Below, in pieces: positions 61,555 through 64,000 of a stretch of 64,000 bases of DNA (positions are counted from its first letter, which is position 1; the number at the start of each line of letters is the position of its first letter). Where the stretch lies: positions 52,862,917-52,926,916 of the forward strand of contig CM075773.1 in NCBI GenBank assembly GCA_037974665.1, written 5' to 3'. The DNA is from Ehretia macrophylla. Its lineage: Eukaryota > Streptophyta > Magnoliopsida > Boraginales > Ehretiaceae. A program made the translations under genes and the position numbers. The notes below the pieces were generated by a model. That model was given only the letters and a program-made list of their open reading frames with translations. It was not told the DNA's origin and made no database searches.

Positions 61555-64000
61555 ATACCCCCAAACCTACCTCTTGCTTGTCCCCAAACAAGACTAGGAT
61601 CTAAGCAAATCTTCAAGTTCTCAAAAGGTTACTCTAACGAATCAATCAACTCTAATAAAAGGACACGGGTTCGGGGAACAATTGATCTTCTGGGGTAGTA
61701 ATGAAGCGAACACATTCGGATCTCTTTCTTTAAAGGCAAAACATGTTTACTATAAGATTACACCATACATTATTAAGTCTCCACATAACTAAGTAGCAAG
61801 ACAACTCAATACAACTAGATCATAATACTCGCGCCCCCATTGCCCTTATAATCCTTCAAACATGCCTTTCACCCTTTTTATTCAATCCTAAAACATAAAA
61901 GTAAACACACTTCATCTCTTTTTATTAGGTGCTTGGTTCTCGACGATAACACCCAACACCCCATGTAACGAGCTTTCGAGGTCATCAATCCCAACCACTT
62001 AAGACTTAGGTTGATAGGCTTTGAAAGGCCCCATGCGTACCCTACTTGCTCAAAGTGTTGAATACCGAAATGCCACACACCTTAAGCACATATCCCTAGA
62101 GATACAAAGTGAATACAAGGATAGTGGTACTAAGAGATAGAAGTAAATAATTTTTTCTTCTTTTTTCCTCTTTTGTTTTTCTTCCTTTTTTCTTTTGATT
62201 TTTTTGTTTCTTTTTCATCATTTTTTTGCTTTTTTCTTCTATTTTTTACTATAAGGGCTCAGGCACGTAAACAAGACTACTCAAGCGAGATCACTTATAT
62301 CACAACTACATCATATTTCATTAACTCACAACCAAGTGATGGGACCACAATAGCCTAGGCATAATCTCACAGTCCCTACGCCTCGACTTCATCAAAATCA
62401 ATCATGAAAGTTCAACTCAAAACTACCTCATAAAATCAAGAACCACCTACTCTCCTCAATCACTTCATAAGAATTAAGCAATAAGTCATCACAACTCCTC
62501 AATTACCAGAAAATCCACCACAAATTCACAAAAAAGCATAAAGATCAAAAAAATTTTCAAAACAAAAACAATTCACATTTTATTCAGATTTTCCCCAAAA
62601 CAACAATCGACACAATTAAACACCCGCACCCCCAAACCTAAAGTTTGATTGTCCTCAAGCAAATAAAATTAAAATATGCTAAGGGTATGCGAAGGGGAAA
62701 ATAACATATAATGAGAACCCAATAGTGAAAGTGCATGAATAAAAATCAATTAAGAGAAATAAAGGGAGAAGAGGGACATACCTGAATAGAGCAATAGTGA
62801 GAAGAAATGTAATACTTCAAAAATCTACGACTTTGAATCAAGCTTAAGAGGGAATAAAAAACACCAAAAGGAAATGAAATAGAGAAATGATAAAAAACAA
62901 TAAAAGAATAAAAATACATTTTTTTTTACTTTTTTTATTTTTTGATTTTTTTGTTAGCCGACCCTATTTATATCCCCATACAAAGGCTCTAAACTCTGGG
63001 AGACACTACAACCGACTCACTACAATCATAAAGACAAGAAAACAATTTAAATAAGGAAAAATAGAATGCAAATACCTGGATCCATTTAATGTCAGCCAAT
63101 AAGACAAATCTTGTGAAACTTCAAAAATAGAGTTAACTAAGTACATTAAAAATGCGGAGGAGAGGCCATTAATTTCAAACCATCAACGTACTCAAACCCT
63201 AGACATTTTCCCTTACTTATGAGGAAAAGCCAAGCATTACGCTTTCGGCCAATGGTTTTACTTTCATAGTATCCATCCTAGTTAACCCTAAGACTTCCAT
63301 TACACAAGATAATGCATTTTCGAGAAAATGGTAAATCCCACTCTAACCCAGTGGAGGTTCAACCTAAAAGTTAGGAAAAAGAGCATAGAGAGAAACCACC
63401 TGCTATATAGCAACCCTTCCGATAGAGATGTATTTGAAGGCATCTTCAACCTCTCTTGTCTCATACTGCATGTTATATAACCAAAACTCACGGGAAGTCG
63501 TTAGATGCAGTAGTAGTAGCTTTCATAAACTCTAAAGAAATATGCACAAGCAGCTAGAATGGAACAAAATGTTGGATTGGAACGCAAGCTATAACATCTA
63601 GAAACTATTAACTAAACTAAAAACAAAGTATAATACTAGAGCAGACATGAAATAAATTGACATAAAAAAAAGTAAATCCTAACAGCTACGTCTAGGGTGC
63701 CTCCTAGCAACGCTGAGTTTAACGCCCTCAGCCTGGTGCCAATGTTAGAGAAAAATGCTCTTAAATCCTTTTGGCACAAATAACCGAATGATGATTTCAT
63801 AACAAAATATGATAGGACCCTTCCACAAATATTGCTTCATAAGAGGCATGAAGCAATCCTTTTCAAGCTCACCTTGATGAGGTGATAACTCCCATCTCAA
63901 GATTATATGTGTGTGCTTATGCTCTAATTTGCTAGTGACCACATGAAATCCACTAAAATCGAACTCTACTTGCAAAGGGTCAACCCAAAAGCTATGAAGA
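61555..64000 (-). mobile_element. Gypsy-C interior, 3' region, running out of the window
   Basis: Contains the polypurine tract beside the LTR and a second one (TTTAGGTTTGGGGGTGCGG, about 62625-62643, minus). At about 63689-63710 lies TAGGGTGCCTCCTAGC, the counterpart of the hairpin after the Athila integrase at 41131. Upstream of it on the minus strand (63975-63745) an open frame reads EFDFSGFHVVTSKLEHKH and ends KGFKSIFL; I do not recognise it. Between is AT-rich DNA with T/C-rich runs (62150-62260). No third ORF is seen, unlike the Athila element. Confidence 0.65.

Overview
This is nuclear DNA from a flowering plant, most likely a eudicot. The evidence is a tandem family of intron-containing S-domain receptor-like kinases, Athila-type, Tekay-like and Ty1/copia retrotransposons with tRNA-Asp-like or initiator-Met-like primer sites, Tourist-like MITEs, a tRNA-derived SINE and an AT-rich background. 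No bacterial, plastid or mitochondrial gene was seen. The species cannot be named from the sequence.

Host genes. Up to four copies of an SD1/CES101-like lectin receptor kinase lie on the minus strand. Copy 0 is only an intron remnant (1-265 and 8246-8303). Copy A (9802-13717) is a broken chimera: a DUF26 (cysteine-rich receptor kinase) extracellular exon stands where the lectin exon should be. Copy B (18838-22194) is the only intact gene: seven exons whose phases close perfectly give a 796-residue protein. Copy C (26800-27142 and 56027-56975) is a pseudogene cut in two by about 29 kb of nested retrotransposons. An inverted scrap of the lectin exon (14254-14430) and a leucine-rich-repeat scrap (9020-9195) complete the gene remnants.

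Mobile DNA. 272-7814 is a Copia element, inside or at the edge of a LINE remnant, carrying a MITE and a 2.1-kb solo LTR. 11163-12035 is a solo LTR in kinase exon 3 of copy A. 14509-16147 and 24894-25195 are further solo LTRs. 17045-17654 and 23745-24428 are MITEs, 17790-17934 is a SINE, and 26076-26500 is one end of a CACTA element. 27143-56026 is a second Copia element. It was split by a 20-kb Athila-type Gypsy element (27886-47875), which was itself split by a 7.7-kb non-autonomous LTR element (30695-38396). The right end (56976-64000) is a third Copia, cut by a plus-strand Gypsy, cut by a minus-strand Gypsy that runs out of the window.

Insertion order can be read from target-site duplications and from reading frames that rejoin across the inserts. 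Nearly all retroelement frames are dead, and many stops are explained by C-to-T change at CAG, CAA or CGA codons. I found no convincing new enzymatic or defence system. The most unusual items are the DUF26/SD1-kinase exon swap, the intact gene surviving among wrecked siblings, and the non-coding, repeat-filled interior of the 7.7-kb element.
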